From the NCBI GenBank assembly GCA_022497155.1, contig MU385770.1:1-64000 (forward strand): a stretch of 64,000 nt of DNA, written 5' to 3'. Shown piece after piece: positions 1 to 12,010 of the stretch. Origin of the DNA: Whalleya microplaca. Lineage: Eukaryota; Ascomycota; Sordariomycetes; Xylariales; Xylariaceae. How positions within the stretch are numbered: the first letter of the stretch is position 1; the number at the start of each line of letters is the position of its first letter. The notes beneath the pieces are model-generated. The model made no database searches. It saw only the letters and a program-made list of their open reading frames with translations, and was not told the DNA's origin. Made by a program: the position numbers and the translations under genes.

Positions 1-160
1 GCTATCAGCAGCAGCAGGTCAGGTTAGGTGACCTCCCTGTAAGCCTCCCTAGCAGCTGACAGCAGGTCAGCAGGTGACAGCAGGTCAGCAGGTGATAGCA
101 GGTCAGCTAGCCACAGCTATCAGCAGCAGCAGCTGACAGCCTCCCTTGCTGTTAAAGGTG
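1..160. repeat. Short tandem GC-richer repeat at window edge
   Basis: An 18-bp unit of the form gacagcaggtcagcaggt is repeated in tandem around 57-110 with small variations. The block opens and closes with the same gctatcagcagcagcag string (positions 1-17 and about 115-131). Both edges also carry agctgacag/cctccct motifs. It is far less AT-rich than the DNA that follows and has no coding appearance. It may be part of a larger repeat that continues off the window. Confidence 0.7.
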
Positions 161-599
161 GCATTTAAGTGATAAGGTATATCAGGGTGTGTAAAAAAGT
201 GTCATCCGATATCGTCGTCCATATAAATTGTATATGTGTTAATAGCTGGCTATATCTAGCCACATACCAAACATAATCAGCTTGTTACCGTTACCCATAT
301 AAAATAGACAGGTTTGTATGTAAAAATATACGGTCTGGTGTCTCTAGTGTTATCGCGCTCTGTGTTCCTGGTGTCCTAGTATATAAAAAAAAAAAAGAAA
401 ATTCGTAAATCGTGGGTAACAAGTGACGTGGATGTGATATATAAATGAAGTAGCTGGCTGGCTATCGATCGAGCATATAGCTTGGTTCGATTTGTATGGG
501 AGACAGGTAGCTATCGGACGAAATAAAATAGTCGCGTACGAAAGTAAGTCTAACAGTATATACTTCAAGTGGCTGTTGTTAGTAAATTCTGTGCCTCCG

Positions 600-3060
600 T
601 AACTTGTAGTATTTTAAAAGGACTATTTTGCTTAATTAATTAAAAGGCAAAGAAATTAAAGCCTATCCGGGAAAGCTAAATGTTTTAAGACAAGGTATCG
701 GGGTAAATCGAAAGTGAGATATTAAGTTAAAAATGAGTGTATAATAGCTGCTAAAGCTATATATATATATAACTATTTAACTATTTAGTAATATCTATTA
801 TAAAAAAGTGAAGGAAATATAAGGGAAAAGGTTAGCTAAATATAAGTATATAATTCATTATAAATTGCCTTATAAAGTGCCTTATAAATTGCCTTATAAA
901 TACTTTATAACGTGGCTCCAGGGGGCTTTTAGTAGCTTTTAAGCTGCTATCACTACCCGTAATCCCCTGCCTTATTATAATATATAAGTTAGGAATTAAG
1001 GGGGTAGCTATAACAGCAGGTATATAGTTTATAAAAAATATTAAATAGTTATAAAGAAATATAATAAATTAACAAGATTTTTTTAAAAGACTCGATTTTT
1101 AAAATTTTAATAAGTTTATTTAATATTAATGTTAGGTTTTATATAATTTATATAAACTGAAATATAAGGGTTAAATAAAGTTAAAAAATCACCTTTTAAA
1201 AATAGTGGTAATTAAGTTAATCTTTATATATATTAAATACACTATAAGCTAGCTATTATTAGCTGCTATATATAGTAAATTTAAGGGGGTAATGTTACGG
1301 CACAAGCTTTATAAGGTGCTATAAGGCCTTATAAGCTATAGCACACTTTAAGCCCCGCACACATAACCTGCTAAACCACATATTTAATTAAATAGCTTAA
1401 GTAATTAAGTAAGGAGGTTTTTTTAAGTCAGAGCTATTACATAGCTAACTAGCTAACCTTTTACTCCTCACTTTATAATTTTATAATAATACACACTTAT
1501 TACTTAACACGCGCCACTTTTTTCCTTAAGCCGTTATAACAGTTAAATAGTTTTTTTTAAAAGAGAAAAGATTACTTAATTACCCGGCCTTTTTTAATAA
1601 AGCTGTTCCGGCTATAATATATAGCGGAGCTTATATTATTAAGCCTTAAGCTTAAATTTCTAGTCCGGTAATAAAAAACCCGGCAGCTTTTAGTTATTTT
1701 AGGGAAAAAACGGGGCCGGAATATATATTATATTTAGCTCGATATTATTTTCCCGGAATATATTATTATATATTCGGACGGGTTAAAAGATAAAAAAACG
1801 GGTTAAAGCTAAGTAGCTTTTTTATAAGCTTATATAGTCGGTAAAGTATATAATATAATACAGTAAGCGGAGGTTTTTAATATAAAGGTAAGGGCGGCGC
1901 GAGAAGTAATATATTAAGCCTTAATTAAGCTTTCCGGTATATTTTATTTTTGTTTGGATAATTTTACGGTTTTGCTAGGTTTTTTAAGGTACCTGCCGGA
2001 CGGGATTTAAGCGGCAGTAATAAATTTTTAAGACTTAATGGCATAACTTTAAAAATAGTTAATGTAATAATTACCGGGTTATATAAGTATATCCGGGAAT
2101 AAAAATGCGGATACGGAAGTAAAAAAAGGCGCGAAATTTATTTTAAAAAAGCTTAATACGGCGTTAATTAAGTTTTTTATTTTAATTTATTTAAAAAGGA
2201 TTAATAAAAAATAACGTAAGGAATTAAGGGAAAGTTAGTGAATTATTAACGTACTTAAAAAATATTAATTATAAAGCTTGTCGGTAATAAATATTTTAAA
2301 AAAACTATAATTAATATAACTTATTTTATACCGATTTTTAATAAAACGATTTAGTTACGGGGATTTTATAAAATATTACGAATAATTTAAATATCTAAAA
2401 CGAGGTAAGCTATATTAATATAATAAGGAAAAAAGCCTTAGGTATTTTATTAAATATAAAAAAGTAAAAGGGAAACTACCGAGAATAGCGCTATTTAAGG
2501 GGATTTTAAAGTACTTTTTAAGCTTTTCGGGCTTTAGGGATTTTAAATTATTTATATAGGATGTTAAATTTTATACGGATTATTTAAACGCGTAAGCTAA
2601 TATATTATTTTATATCTAATTTCGGCTACGTTTTAGGTAAAAAAAAGGGGCTACGCGAATTTTTTTACTAAATAGCGGCCGTCTCGCGGTCGTATAAACT
2701 ATAGGAAATATATACTTATAACTTTTTTTATGTTAGGCAATAAACTGGCTTTACAGTAATATTTCAGCTGTTTTTATACGTTATATAACGTCGACGGAAG
2801 ACGTTTTTTTTATCGGTAAATAGGGTAAATAAATTTCTGTCCTTATAGATATAAATAAATTCATTATTATTATTATCTTTACTTAAGAGACTTATTATAT
2901 AAATTATTACTGCTTGCTGTTATCGAGAAGGCAATTAATGACTTTAATAAAAATGCGCTGCCTTATAAAAGTAATTCTTTATTTCTTAGTCGTTTCTTTT
3001 TTGCGATGAGTTATAAAGCAATAGTGGCAGGTTTTTTAACAAGTTAATTAATAATTGAAT
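600..3060. repeat. AT-rich, RIP-like degraded repeat island
   Basis: This stretch is extremely rich in A/T and TpA dinucleotides and has no substantial reading frame in any of six frames. Short phrases recur, for example variants of gccttataaa in tandem at about 865-905. This is the usual appearance of transposable elements mutated by repeat-induced point mutation in ascomycetes. No recognisable transposase or reverse transcriptase survives by eye, so the original element class is unknown. The flank from 161 to 599 is AT-rich in the same way but less extreme. Confidence 0.65.
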
Positions 3061-3978
3061 TATGCCTATTATGACAATTTCGTGGTGTTTTGTTGTAGTC
3101 AGCTGTTAACCACCTGTAGCTCCACTCCTCTCCAATGCCTAAATGTCACCTTGTGCTCTGTAAGCTTCACCTAGTACAAATATGTACTTATTCTTAGTTA
3201 ATACGATGGTGTCCATGGCTAAAATGACTGTGTTCAACTAAATAACTACCTAGGTGGATATATATCTTATATGCTCTGAATTCTTATATCCATTCAAGGT
3301 GTTATATACCACCCTGATATCCTTGATCTCGAATTCCTCCTGGTCGGCGCTATTGATAAAGACGTCAGGCTTTTCACTTGCCGGGTTGTCTATCTGCCTT
3401 AAACCGTAATAAGAATGTAATTTATACCCTCTCGTTAACACTTTTAGCCTTTACAATATCTTCAATAATAAGTAGTGCCGGTTGCTAAAAGAAAATGTGA
3501 ATTTTCTCAATCGACATAAGAGCTACTTACGTTTATTGAGAAAATGCACCGCGAGGTAGGTATATAGCACGTTAGGTGGAACACGGTCGTTTAAGACGTT
3601 TCGCTGAGGACTCCAGTGATGATACTTCCTTAATAATAACTACTATGACACTTATAACCTGTATCTATTTTATTAAAAATTGCGATATTAGAGTTGGTTC
3701 ACTTTCGAAAGGGCTTGGGGTGATCTGCCGAAGCAATGGGCAAAGCCCATATCAGTGGTGGAGAAACTTGCGAACGATCGCCAGGCGTAGAAACACTTCA
3801 CGAGACGCGTGGCTAGAAAACTGGCCAAAATTGCTGTAGTTGAAACAAAGATGGTTGCCCTGGCAGAATGTTCCTAGAAAGGGAAACAGGTGCTTGCCTT
3901 CGGCCACGTCCTTCAGAATTCAACAGCATCAAATAACCCGCTTTCTGAACAATTCTTCTCTCATAGACCAGAGGTCTG
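3061..3978. other. Intergenic, no gene seen
   Basis: Transition from the AT-rich island to normal base composition. Open frames here are short and show no recognisable domain or splice structure. I see nothing I can support. Confidence 0.5.
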
Positions 3979-6393
3979 TTACTCTCCACCTTCAATAACG
4001 CTATCAAGGAGCTTCTGGAAGCAATATCGGATTTCGGAAGAGATTCCCTGCCGCTTCTCAAATAACTCTGATGCCGTCCTTCCATCTCTATCTCGGAATC
4101 CCTTGTTTAAGCCGACCAGTCCAAAGTCAGTAAAGATTTGGAATGTCTGAAGGTCAGCCTTCTGGGCTAATATGTGAAGAACCCCCTGCCCATGGTTGTT
4201 CACCGTTCTGTAGTTGGCGCCTCTGGAGAGTAATGTTTGAGCTGCTTTGTGTACATTTCGGTGGATTGAATCATGGAGAATGGTGTTTCCGTCGAAATCC
4301 TGAGAATTGACATCTGTCCCGTGTGAAAGAAAGCAGTCGATCAAGTTAGGCCTGAGAGACGACGCATGATCGAATGCTACAGACCCAAGCATATCTCTGA
4401 CCTTGTGGTCAGCACCACTTTCAAGTAGAAGAGATATTACAGCAGGGTCATCTACACATCTTGCTGCATAATGAAGCGGTGTGTGTCCATGAATGGTTGT
4501 ACCATTCAGTGCCACGCCGGCTCCCAGCAAGAACTTGATAGAGCTGATATTCCCAGTTCTACACGCCTCGTGTAAAAGATTTGTGCCACGCGCAGTTAGA
4601 CACCCCATGTCTGCACCGTGATCCTTGAGGACTTGCAACGCATCAGTGTTCCCGCAAGCGGCTGCCAAATGGGCGGCTGTGTATCCATCAATCGTCTGTT
4701 GATCTAATTGCGACGCGATATCTGGGTTTTCCAGTGACCTTTCTAGGTCAAGGGGCAGAACTCCCAGCAGAATCTTGTGGAGGTAGGAATATTCCCAGTC
4801 ATCTAGTAGGGTAGACAATGGAAATAGCTCTGCGGCTTGCCTGCTCTTCTGCGACCTGGTATGAAACCACCTGAACATTTCCGATACAGCACATGGTTGG
4901 AATGGATCGGATTCTGCATCCAGTAAGAATCTGGCTATTTCGACGTTCTCAATTTCTAGAGCAGTGCCAAGAGGTGTTTGACCATCAAATGCGCGCACGT
5001 CGTGCACAGAAGCCATGCCACTTTTCAGGAGTCCTTTGATGCCGTCAATATCTCGACTATGCACGCACCCAAAGATACTCTGCGATTTGGTGATAACATC
5101 AAATGGTAATCGTCGGACAATTCGTATCAGCATCTCGGGGCCTGGGCTTGCCGCATAGACGGAGAGTGCTACTCTAGGTAGCCAATCTGGGAACCGGTAG
5201 TCAAAGCGAATCCAACTAGATCCGAATTGTCTCCGACATCCGGAATCGGTACATGCCACATGCTTAAGTGGAAATCCACCGGAGCAGATTGAAAGAGAGC
5301 CTAGAACAGCGCGGAATAGTGTAGTCTTCCATCTGTGGTAACTCTGCGCGGAGTGGCATAAACAACGGCAAGCGACATCACACCTGCTAGATATATTCGC
5401 AGTTTGCCTGTGGTTCTGATCATTGCCCTTGTTACTATTATACCGATGCGGGACAATAACGTGTGGCAATGCATCTTCCGAATATGTAGTTTCAATGTAT
5501 TGTATCTGAGTAGTGTGTGCCGAGGTGACTGGCCGCTCAATCAGACTGATGATCCTGTTTTCATGCTCTTGAAAGCGATAGTCAATGTATTCTTTGATCG
5601 AGTCATGGAGGGTTTCAACACTATTGAGCATGGGCTCAGACAAAACTCCCATGGATGCGTCAAAATGGTTTCTCAACCCCGTTATGAGTTGGGCTTGCTG
5701 GGCTCGCATCTCATCGAGGCCGAGAGACAAGTCCCTAGAGGTGTTAACATGCAGATCTGACAAGTGTCTTTGAACATATGACATTATCTGGCTGGACGAG
5801 TTATTAAGGGCAGCATTTATGTGTTCTCTGGTATCGATTGCTTGTGTTCGAATATCTTCTTTGAATCGGACTTCCTGGTCTTTGAATGGTGCTAGTAACT
5901 CGGTAGGTTGAGTTCTTCGAAAATTAGATGTGGAAATTTCATCAAGAGTAGGTACTCACATATTAAGTAAACAGAGAGTAGCGCACATGCTGAACATCGT
6001 ATATTCCAAGGTCTTTTTCAAACGTATTACTTCCGTCTTTCTAGACATCCACAAGATCTTTTTCGATGCGACAAGAGAGCCTTGCCCGGTTCCATCCCCG
6101 CCGTTTAATATGAGATCAAATATATTCTGAATCTCATTGACCGCTGACGAGCCTTGATGCAGTAGCTGGTTGAGCTCATTGATCTGCTCTCGTGGCCAGC
6201 CTGCCGCCCGATTTTGGTCTCCATTCAAACTGTGTCTTACGCCGTCAAAAAAGTCTCGCACCTGCACCAGGCGATGCCGAAGTTGAGATATCTCCTCGGG
6301 TGCATCGCGCCACTCTTCACAGAGCTTCCAGACACAGTAGCTTGTGCGTGCAGCAACATCAGCCACTCCCAAAGATGAGGCAAATGTCTCCAT
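3979..6393 (-). CDS. Ankyrin-repeat protein with fungal NLR-type N-terminal domain
   Basis: Two exons: 6393-5960 and 5914-3979. The intron has a GTGAGT donor and a GAAG acceptor, is 45 nt long, and keeps the frame. The start is the ATG at 6393, because the N-terminus METFASSLGVADVAARTSY resembles the helical N-terminal domain found at the front of many fungal NLR-like proteins. The middle (roughly residues 250-430) has few known features. The C-terminal half contains at least five ankyrin-type repeats, seen in motifs such as DGYTAAHLAAACGN, RGTNLLHEAC, HGHTPLHYAARC and GNTILHDSI. No NACHT or NB-ARC ATPase is visible between the two ends, so this is a short architecture. Likely cytoplasmic protein-protein interaction or self/non-self signalling role; that is inference. 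The frame is intact. Confidence 0.85.
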
Positions 6394-7709
6394 GTCTATA
6401 TATTGATAGACAATAGTCGGAGAAGTCGTATGAAGCCGTTGATTTATAGAATCTAAGCCTTTCTTATGACTCGGCACCTGAAATATCTGCCAAATAGCTT
6501 GAGACATTAGTTGAGTCCATTTTAACGTCAATATATATTATGGCCTGGACCCAGATGTCGCCTACTCGTGCCACGGCCTAGCCTAGTTGTTGTCACTCTC
6601 TTTTACTAATATGCCAGCGTGTGGCTCCCCACTATAGCTGACCTATCAACTAACATCAGTCCAATGAACCGGTGCTTTTTTCTTGACACAATTCTACAAG
6701 GTTACTACTGCCCTTTTCGGGACCTTTTGGCCGAAGCGGCCGCTGAAAACTGACGGGCTGACTGACAGGCATTCGGATCCTAGTTGTTTTGCAAGCTGTT
6801 GAGCACTGAACTTTGGAACGTGGGGGTTGACGATGCTATTGTGCCGGTTATTCACATGTTAGCTGAGACGCGTTCGTTGGTACAGCACGATGAAAATCAT
6901 AAGCAGCCATAGCGAGCGTTACGATGCGGACTTTGTAATTGCATGTTTCTCTAGAGGAAGGAGGCTCAGGCTTGATATTCGGGATCGAGGAAAGTCTCGT
7001 TTCTCACTTCTGGGCTGCTGTGCTCAGTTCGCGGAGCTGACAAATAGGCGTACGACCCTGGCTACAGTAAGTACAGCGCGGACAGTTCAGCCGCAGTTCG
7101 GATTCTTGATACGCGTTGGCAGACACCATGTTACCTTACGGCCACAGACGGTCATGTTGCGTATTGGAGACAATTGGCTAGGGGCGTGGGATGTCTGTGA
7201 TTGTGCTAGGCTTGGTCACATGTAAGTGTATTGTTGGGAACATAGTGGAAGTCGAGGTCATCAGGTCTAGCTTGGCTAGGAGCTGTAGACGCAACACAGA
7301 TTTCAGAATACCTCCTGTCCTCCGAGACAGCCAATCTATGTTCACCCTTTGTTCAGTACTGCCGTTAGAATCAGACACCATCCAATTTTGTGTTTGCATG
7401 AGTGATTTTCGTCCCAGATCCCAAGACAAGTCTCACCACCAACCAGCAGAGCTGATCAATATCGTGGTCTTGACACAAATTCTATCGCCGTGTAGCCCTT
7501 TTCAGGTAGATAGCTCCTCCGCAGACCATATACCCTTCCTCTTTCCTCGCACCCTTATTCACCCAAGCACAAAGGCCTTACAGACACGTGCATCGTTCAA
7601 GTACACTGCGGACTTTTGCTAGCTGGTATGATTCTACGGGATTCTCTTGCTTCGTATGGTTAAATACCCAAGACTTACTTTTTTCGATGCTTCTCCCCGT
7701 CAAGTCTCT
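6394..7709. other. Intergenic, no gene supported
   Basis: About 1.3 kb between two minus-strand genes. Short frames exist on both strands (for example 7191-7622 plus and 7429-7178 minus), but neither shows a family pattern or convincing splice partners. The segment should hold the promoter of the ankyrin gene at its left end and the terminator of the oxygenase gene at its right end. Confidence 0.5.
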
Positions 7710-8870
7710 TTATAGACTCTTCGTCTGGTCACCCTGTGGACCAAAGACTAGAGCCCTAACCTCAATACTAGATCGTCCTCCGACCTCTATGTTCTCGATG
7801 CGTTGCTTGAATGCTGCATGGGGCGAGTCTATGTTCAAGTTAATACTTGACAAGTATTGTCTGTTTTTTTTTTCACTCACAGTGCGCTTCTACATCTTCG
7901 GAGGAGTCAAAGTTCTTGAATATGATGACCTCATCCGGAGTCTGGTTACTTAAGTAATACCAACGGTGGCGCGGACTTTCAAGGAGATACATCGTCGACC
8001 CTATATAACGCCGACGGATGTGATCACATTCGACTAAGTCGGAATGATCCACAGTCCTACCATCACATAGAGCAAGAGGCCAGTCTCTTACTTTCTCGAG
8101 TGGGCGCCAAACACTATCATCTTGATTAATGAAAGTGTTCGGTGGTTTATGACGTTCGGAAGTGAGGAAACTTACTTGATGATTCGAACACGTCCTTGAA
8201 GTAAAGTCTCTGCTTCGTCAGGGAATTGAAGGCGAATACGGTTCAGTACGGCGACGGGACTTTGATCTGTCCATCGACAAGTTAGCATAGTACACAAAAC
8301 TGGCAGACGATATGATACTGACCCACATGTGCGTGCTCAGCCGGCAGCAACCAATTCATCGAGTTGTTCAGATCTACAACAGCGTCTTCTTTCACAGGGT
8401 CACTCCGCCGCAACTATAGCAAGTCAGGTATTGGGGATATCTAAAGAGAGATTATGAAATGTTGCATACTCTCCAATCAAAAATGAATAACTGTCAGCTA
8501 CCAGGTTAATATTGGAAGATGTCTTCTAGATTGATCCACGTACCCTCTCTACCCCTTTGATTTGTGCCCTAATAATCTGTTCCACTTCAGGTAGGTAGGT
8601 TGTTATTATGTTCTCTTTATTAGTAAAGTCCGTGAGGCGAGAAGGTTGTCTCAGGAAGGTGAACCCAGATTCATCAATATTGAATGGTTTGAGGTTTCTA
8701 AGGTCTCGAACTAACTTTGACCTTTTCTCCCACATAAGGTTAGTCGATCGTTTATCCTCAGCATCCGATGGCAAGTTGATAAATATCTGGAAAGGTTTTT
8801 CGATATTGTATATGTCATTCCATCGAAGGAATGCTATCTCTGCTTCGAGTTGATCATGTTCTGAAGACAT
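7710..8870 (-). CDS. CmcJ/NvfI-type (GA4-desaturase-like) Fe(II)-dependent oxygenase
   Basis: Assembled by hand from six short exons, all but the first too short to stand out as ORFs: 8870-8544, 8490-8470, 8413-8323, 8266-8176, 8113-7881 and 7828-7710. All five introns (52-62 nt) start with GT, end with AG and keep phase, giving 293 aa without a stop. The first exon encodes 109 aa. The 21-nt second exon encodes LFIFDWR. Family signatures follow in order: residues 103-148 with RRSDPVKEDA and HAHVDQ (candidate metal ligands H145 and D147), EAETLLQGRVRIINVWRP, DWPLALCDGRTV, RHRWYYLSNQTPDEV, a C-terminal SPHAAF (candidate ligand H258) and EVRALVFGP (R279). Related fungal enzymes hydroxylate or desaturate secondary metabolites. 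The substrate is unknown and there is no obvious biosynthetic partner next door. The start ATG at 8870 is preferred over upstream codons because the conserved region starts soon after it. Confidence 0.88.
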
Positions 8871-9747
8871 TATGATTACTAAGAACAAATCCGGAATCTT
8901 GATAGATAGATCATGAAGTCAACAAGGCAAGTAATGATATGAGAAGAGGATATATTACATTAGGAGTAACCAACGATTTCCACGAAAGCATTGGCGAGAT
9001 GATATAAGCGGAAATGGGGAGCTAACTGTACGGATGGCAGGGCTATAATGATCAAGGATTGTAACGAGCCAGAGTCTATGGAACGATCTTTCTCGACAAA
9101 TGTGACATTTCCCTAGAGTGACATTTCGGTGGGGATCAACGGACCATGAAGGATACGCTGGCCCCTTTTCTCACTATGTTGCGCAAAACCTCATACGAAG
9201 GGTTACAGCCACGGTGGCAATGTGGTGACCCAATATATGGTCACACTTAATATAGAGATTCAGACAGACATAAGATATCATGTATCCCGATATCGGAGGA
9301 GTAGCTGGCATTTGTAGACTGTGATGGGTCTCCTGCATATTGTAGTGAGACCGTAGTTGTTAGTATCATGGCAATGTACGCCCATAACTTTCAAATATTA
9401 TAATAGTTGACGCGAAAGTGTAATACAAATGCATTCATTTGGCTATACAACGGTCGTATCTCTACGGAATGAGTGTTGTACAATTAGATACATAGCTCTC
9501 CCTCCTATGATTGATTTCACGATTCGGCAACCTACACATCATGTCAAATAATGACGTAAAACTATCCAATCAAAGACTCACAACCAATACGGCTATCAGA
9601 AATTCAATGAGACCGCTAGAACACCTATCTGTTGCAAAAGTCTATTTAATCCTCTACCCGTCCTGCGAATCTTCAACTACACATCCAGACTCACATGAGG
9701 TCAGTCCAAAAGAACTCAAATATACCTAAACCATCTTCCCGGTGCAT
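8871..9747. other. Intergenic, no gene seen
   Basis: Presumed promoter side of the oxygenase gene. No reading frame with coding character and no structural RNA could be recognised. Confidence 0.45.
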
Positions 9748-9757
9748 TATAAATATA
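9748..9757 (+). promoter_or_regulatory. TATA-like element
   Basis: The string tataaatata lies 65-75 nt upstream of the ATG at 9822, followed by a pyrimidine-rich stretch. This is a plausible core promoter for the small gene downstream. Confidence 0.35.
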
Positions 9758-9821
9758 TCCTTCCTCTCTCATCAATTAACGAAGGCCATCATACATTCTG
9801 GCCACTATCCAACTTTCTAAG

Positions 9822-10091
9822 ATGGAGACCCAGAAGAATCTCAACCGACCAGCTGCTGAGCTCATTGGCAAATCACCTAGCCTAAACAGCTCTCGCAATG
9901 TCAACAAATCCCCCGATTGGGTCCAGCAAGCTTCAACCCAGGAATCTACTGAGCCAAGAGCACAGCCTTGGAGAAAGACTTTTGGTGACACCGTTGATTG
10001 TCAGTTGGGAGATCAACCTGAGCTAGTCACATCTGAAGACCCCAACTCTACACTTCCCTTCCGTCGCTTTGAGAATACTGTAGCTGCTTAA
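9822..10091 (+). CDS. Hypothetical small protein (89 aa)
   Basis: Uninterrupted 89-codon frame with an ATG start. It encodes a hydrophilic protein rich in Ser, Asn, Gln and Glu without signal peptide or membrane segment. I do not recognise a family. Support is limited to the TATA-like element upstream and the ordinary codon appearance. It could also be a chance frame or one exon of a longer transcript. Confidence 0.35.
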   Translation: METQKNLNRPAAELIGKSPSLNSSRNVNKSPDWVQQASTQESTEPRAQPWRKTFGDTVDCQLGDQPELVTSEDPNSTLPFRRFENTVAA

Positions 10092-11383
10092 AGTCGAGCC
10101 CTTCCTGAAGAGAGCAGCCGAGTGGTAAAACACTACACCGTTCATCAAGCATTGGAGAAGTCAATGGCACGTCTGGGAGGAACTCGTGGTCAAAGAATGA
10201 AGGAAGAGTTAGTACGTGCGTGCTTAGATTAGAGGCGGTGATGGGAAGACAAGATGAGAATGCTAGAATATACAATTGGAACTTCAAACATCTCCAGCCA
10301 TTCCCGTGTTCATGTATGGCATCCCCAGTATCTACTAGTACAATGTATGACCACTAGTAGTCGCGTCCTCACTTTTGCACACTGTCCTTGTCAATCACTC
10401 TATATGTATATTGGTATAGCCTTTACCATGAACTGGATCAGACCTCAATGTATCACCATGATGGCAGCGTGTGACACGGGCCTCGGGATCATCGTCACGG
10501 GGTTTGCTGAAATAGACGCAGGTAAGGAGTATCATAGTAGTTATTTTTAGAGAAGTATCATCACTAGGTAGAGTCTACAGAGCAGATGCCAGCTTGGTAT
10601 CCATTGGTGTTGTAGTTGGCAGGACCGCCAAAGACACTGTCTTGGTCTTTATAATGGTGGATATGGCTATCAGCGTGGGAACGCCGAGGTTTTGGTATTG
10701 CAGTATTGCTTTGGTTTCGTTGAGTATAGTGCGTTCTATGAAACGAGGGGACTTCAGCTTATCGAGTATCAGCCTAGTTATTTTCTCAGCTCCCTGGAAA
10801 TAGCAATATTTTGACCAGGACACATATATGGGTAGGCTAGCTTGGCCTATTGATACGATTGTATGAACATGCAGCCACATTGATCCTTCGGTTTTCAAAT
10901 AAATGGCCTGAAAAACGCCCCGCTCGTAACCTGCCATCGAGCTGAAGCATCCAAGTCGGCTATATCCAATCATGGCGTGATAATATGCAGCCCCTCAATA
11001 TTTCATGGCGTTTATGTACAAAGGTCATTCCTCGCTTGTAGCTTCGCTTTCTGGTGCTCTGCCGAGTTTTTAGATACCCTTCTAACTCTTTCTAGATCTC
11101 AGCCGCACCTATGATATGTTATATCAAATCTCTGACTACGTATGTTGAAGCCTTTGACTTGCTATGTGGTGTGATTCTCATACCTACGAGACCATTAGCA
11201 CCATTCGTTTCTATTATCGAAAGTATCTTCGAAGCCGAACCCCCACGTTCTCATCACTTAATATAGAGATGGTTGAATGGAACTTCAAGAAGCACCTGCC
11301 GGATCAGCCGGATGCGAAGATAGAATGTTTAGCACTTGATGTCCTTTTGCGACGGTTCAGGGTTTCTAACTCCTCGCAGCATT
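10092..11383. other. Intergenic with one degraded repeat copy
   Basis: Apart from the repeat copy at 10504-10567 I find no supported feature. A 132-codon minus-strand frame (10973-10575) has no recognisable domain and is not called. Confidence 0.4.
10504..10567 (+). repeat. Dispersed degraded repeat, copy 1
   Basis: About 64 bp beginning ttgctg and ending cactag, with a shared gacgcagg core, that matches 12347-12413. Many of the differences between the copies are C-to-T or G-to-A transitions (for example atcatagtag here against gccatggtgg there), as expected from RIP. Probably fragments of a lost transposable element. Confidence 0.45.
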
Positions 11384-12010
11384 ATGCTCATGCTTGGCCT
11401 CGGCGGGCATCCTAAAAATACTTGGTCAGCTTCAAGCGGCCTCCACTGGCCTCTAGACCTTAGACTTATCCGACAGCTCGTAGTTTATTGTGTGCACACT
11501 GCGCAAAGTTGCTCGACCTTTGGCGCGAAAGGGGCCAGAATGATCCATTGACGACTATGCTCGCAATCTCCCCTCAGATCTGGCCGGGGTGAGAATTACC
11601 AGCGTAAGAACTTCCATCTGCTTGGCAGCTTGTGGATATTTTTGCTGATCGATGAGGCCCGATAAACCTCTATTTGTGATTGCGTATAGCTCAGGGGGTA
11701 TGTGCTAACTAAAGGGAGATTTCACGCCCTTCCCTCGTCCCGAGAAACCTTCTTACCGCTGATATGATCTACCTATAACAGGCGGTGGTCCTTTCATACG
11801 GTATGAATACTTATATGGGCAATGCATGCAAACAAGTTAAAGGATTTGCGTTCATGGGTACACCTTTGCGCGGATCAGATACGGTATGGTGGGCAGAGCG
11901 ATCGCATACCTTCCGAGGATGCTTCAACGAGGTAGAAAAAAAAATAAATCGACGGACATGCGAACCCAGCTCTGCAAGGGTTACAACAAGCTCATTGACT
12001 TGCTTGAGCA
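11384..12010 (+). pseudogene. Relic of SesB-like serine esterase domain
   Basis: Three separated fragments in order match the alpha/beta hydrolase domain found at the N-terminus of many fungal NLR-like proteins. At about 11394-11450 LGLGGHPKNTW matches the usual HGLxGHPxxTW. At about 11551-11600 ARNLPSDLAGVRITS matches the LPxDLPGxRI block. At 11835-11900 KGFAFMGTPLRGSD matches the KGIxFLGTPHRGSD block, with the usual His replaced by Leu. Intervening sequence has stops and shifted frames, and the GHSLGG nucleophile block was not found. No downstream NACHT or repeat region is visible. I read it as a decayed gene fragment; a spliced but heavily diverged gene is less likely. Confidence 0.45.

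Noticed and set aside
3979..4150. Plus-strand frames across the end of the ankyrin gene
   Set aside because: Overlap the minus-strand ankyrin coding sequence and have no family character.
10575..10973. 132-codon minus-strand frame
   Set aside because: No recognisable domain, no splice partners and no promoter signal; cannot be separated from chance.
11676..11720. tRNA-like D-arm string (gcgtatagctcagggggta)
   Set aside because: Resembles the 5' half of a tRNA, but there is no matching anticodon arm, T-loop GGTTCGA or closing acceptor stem downstream.
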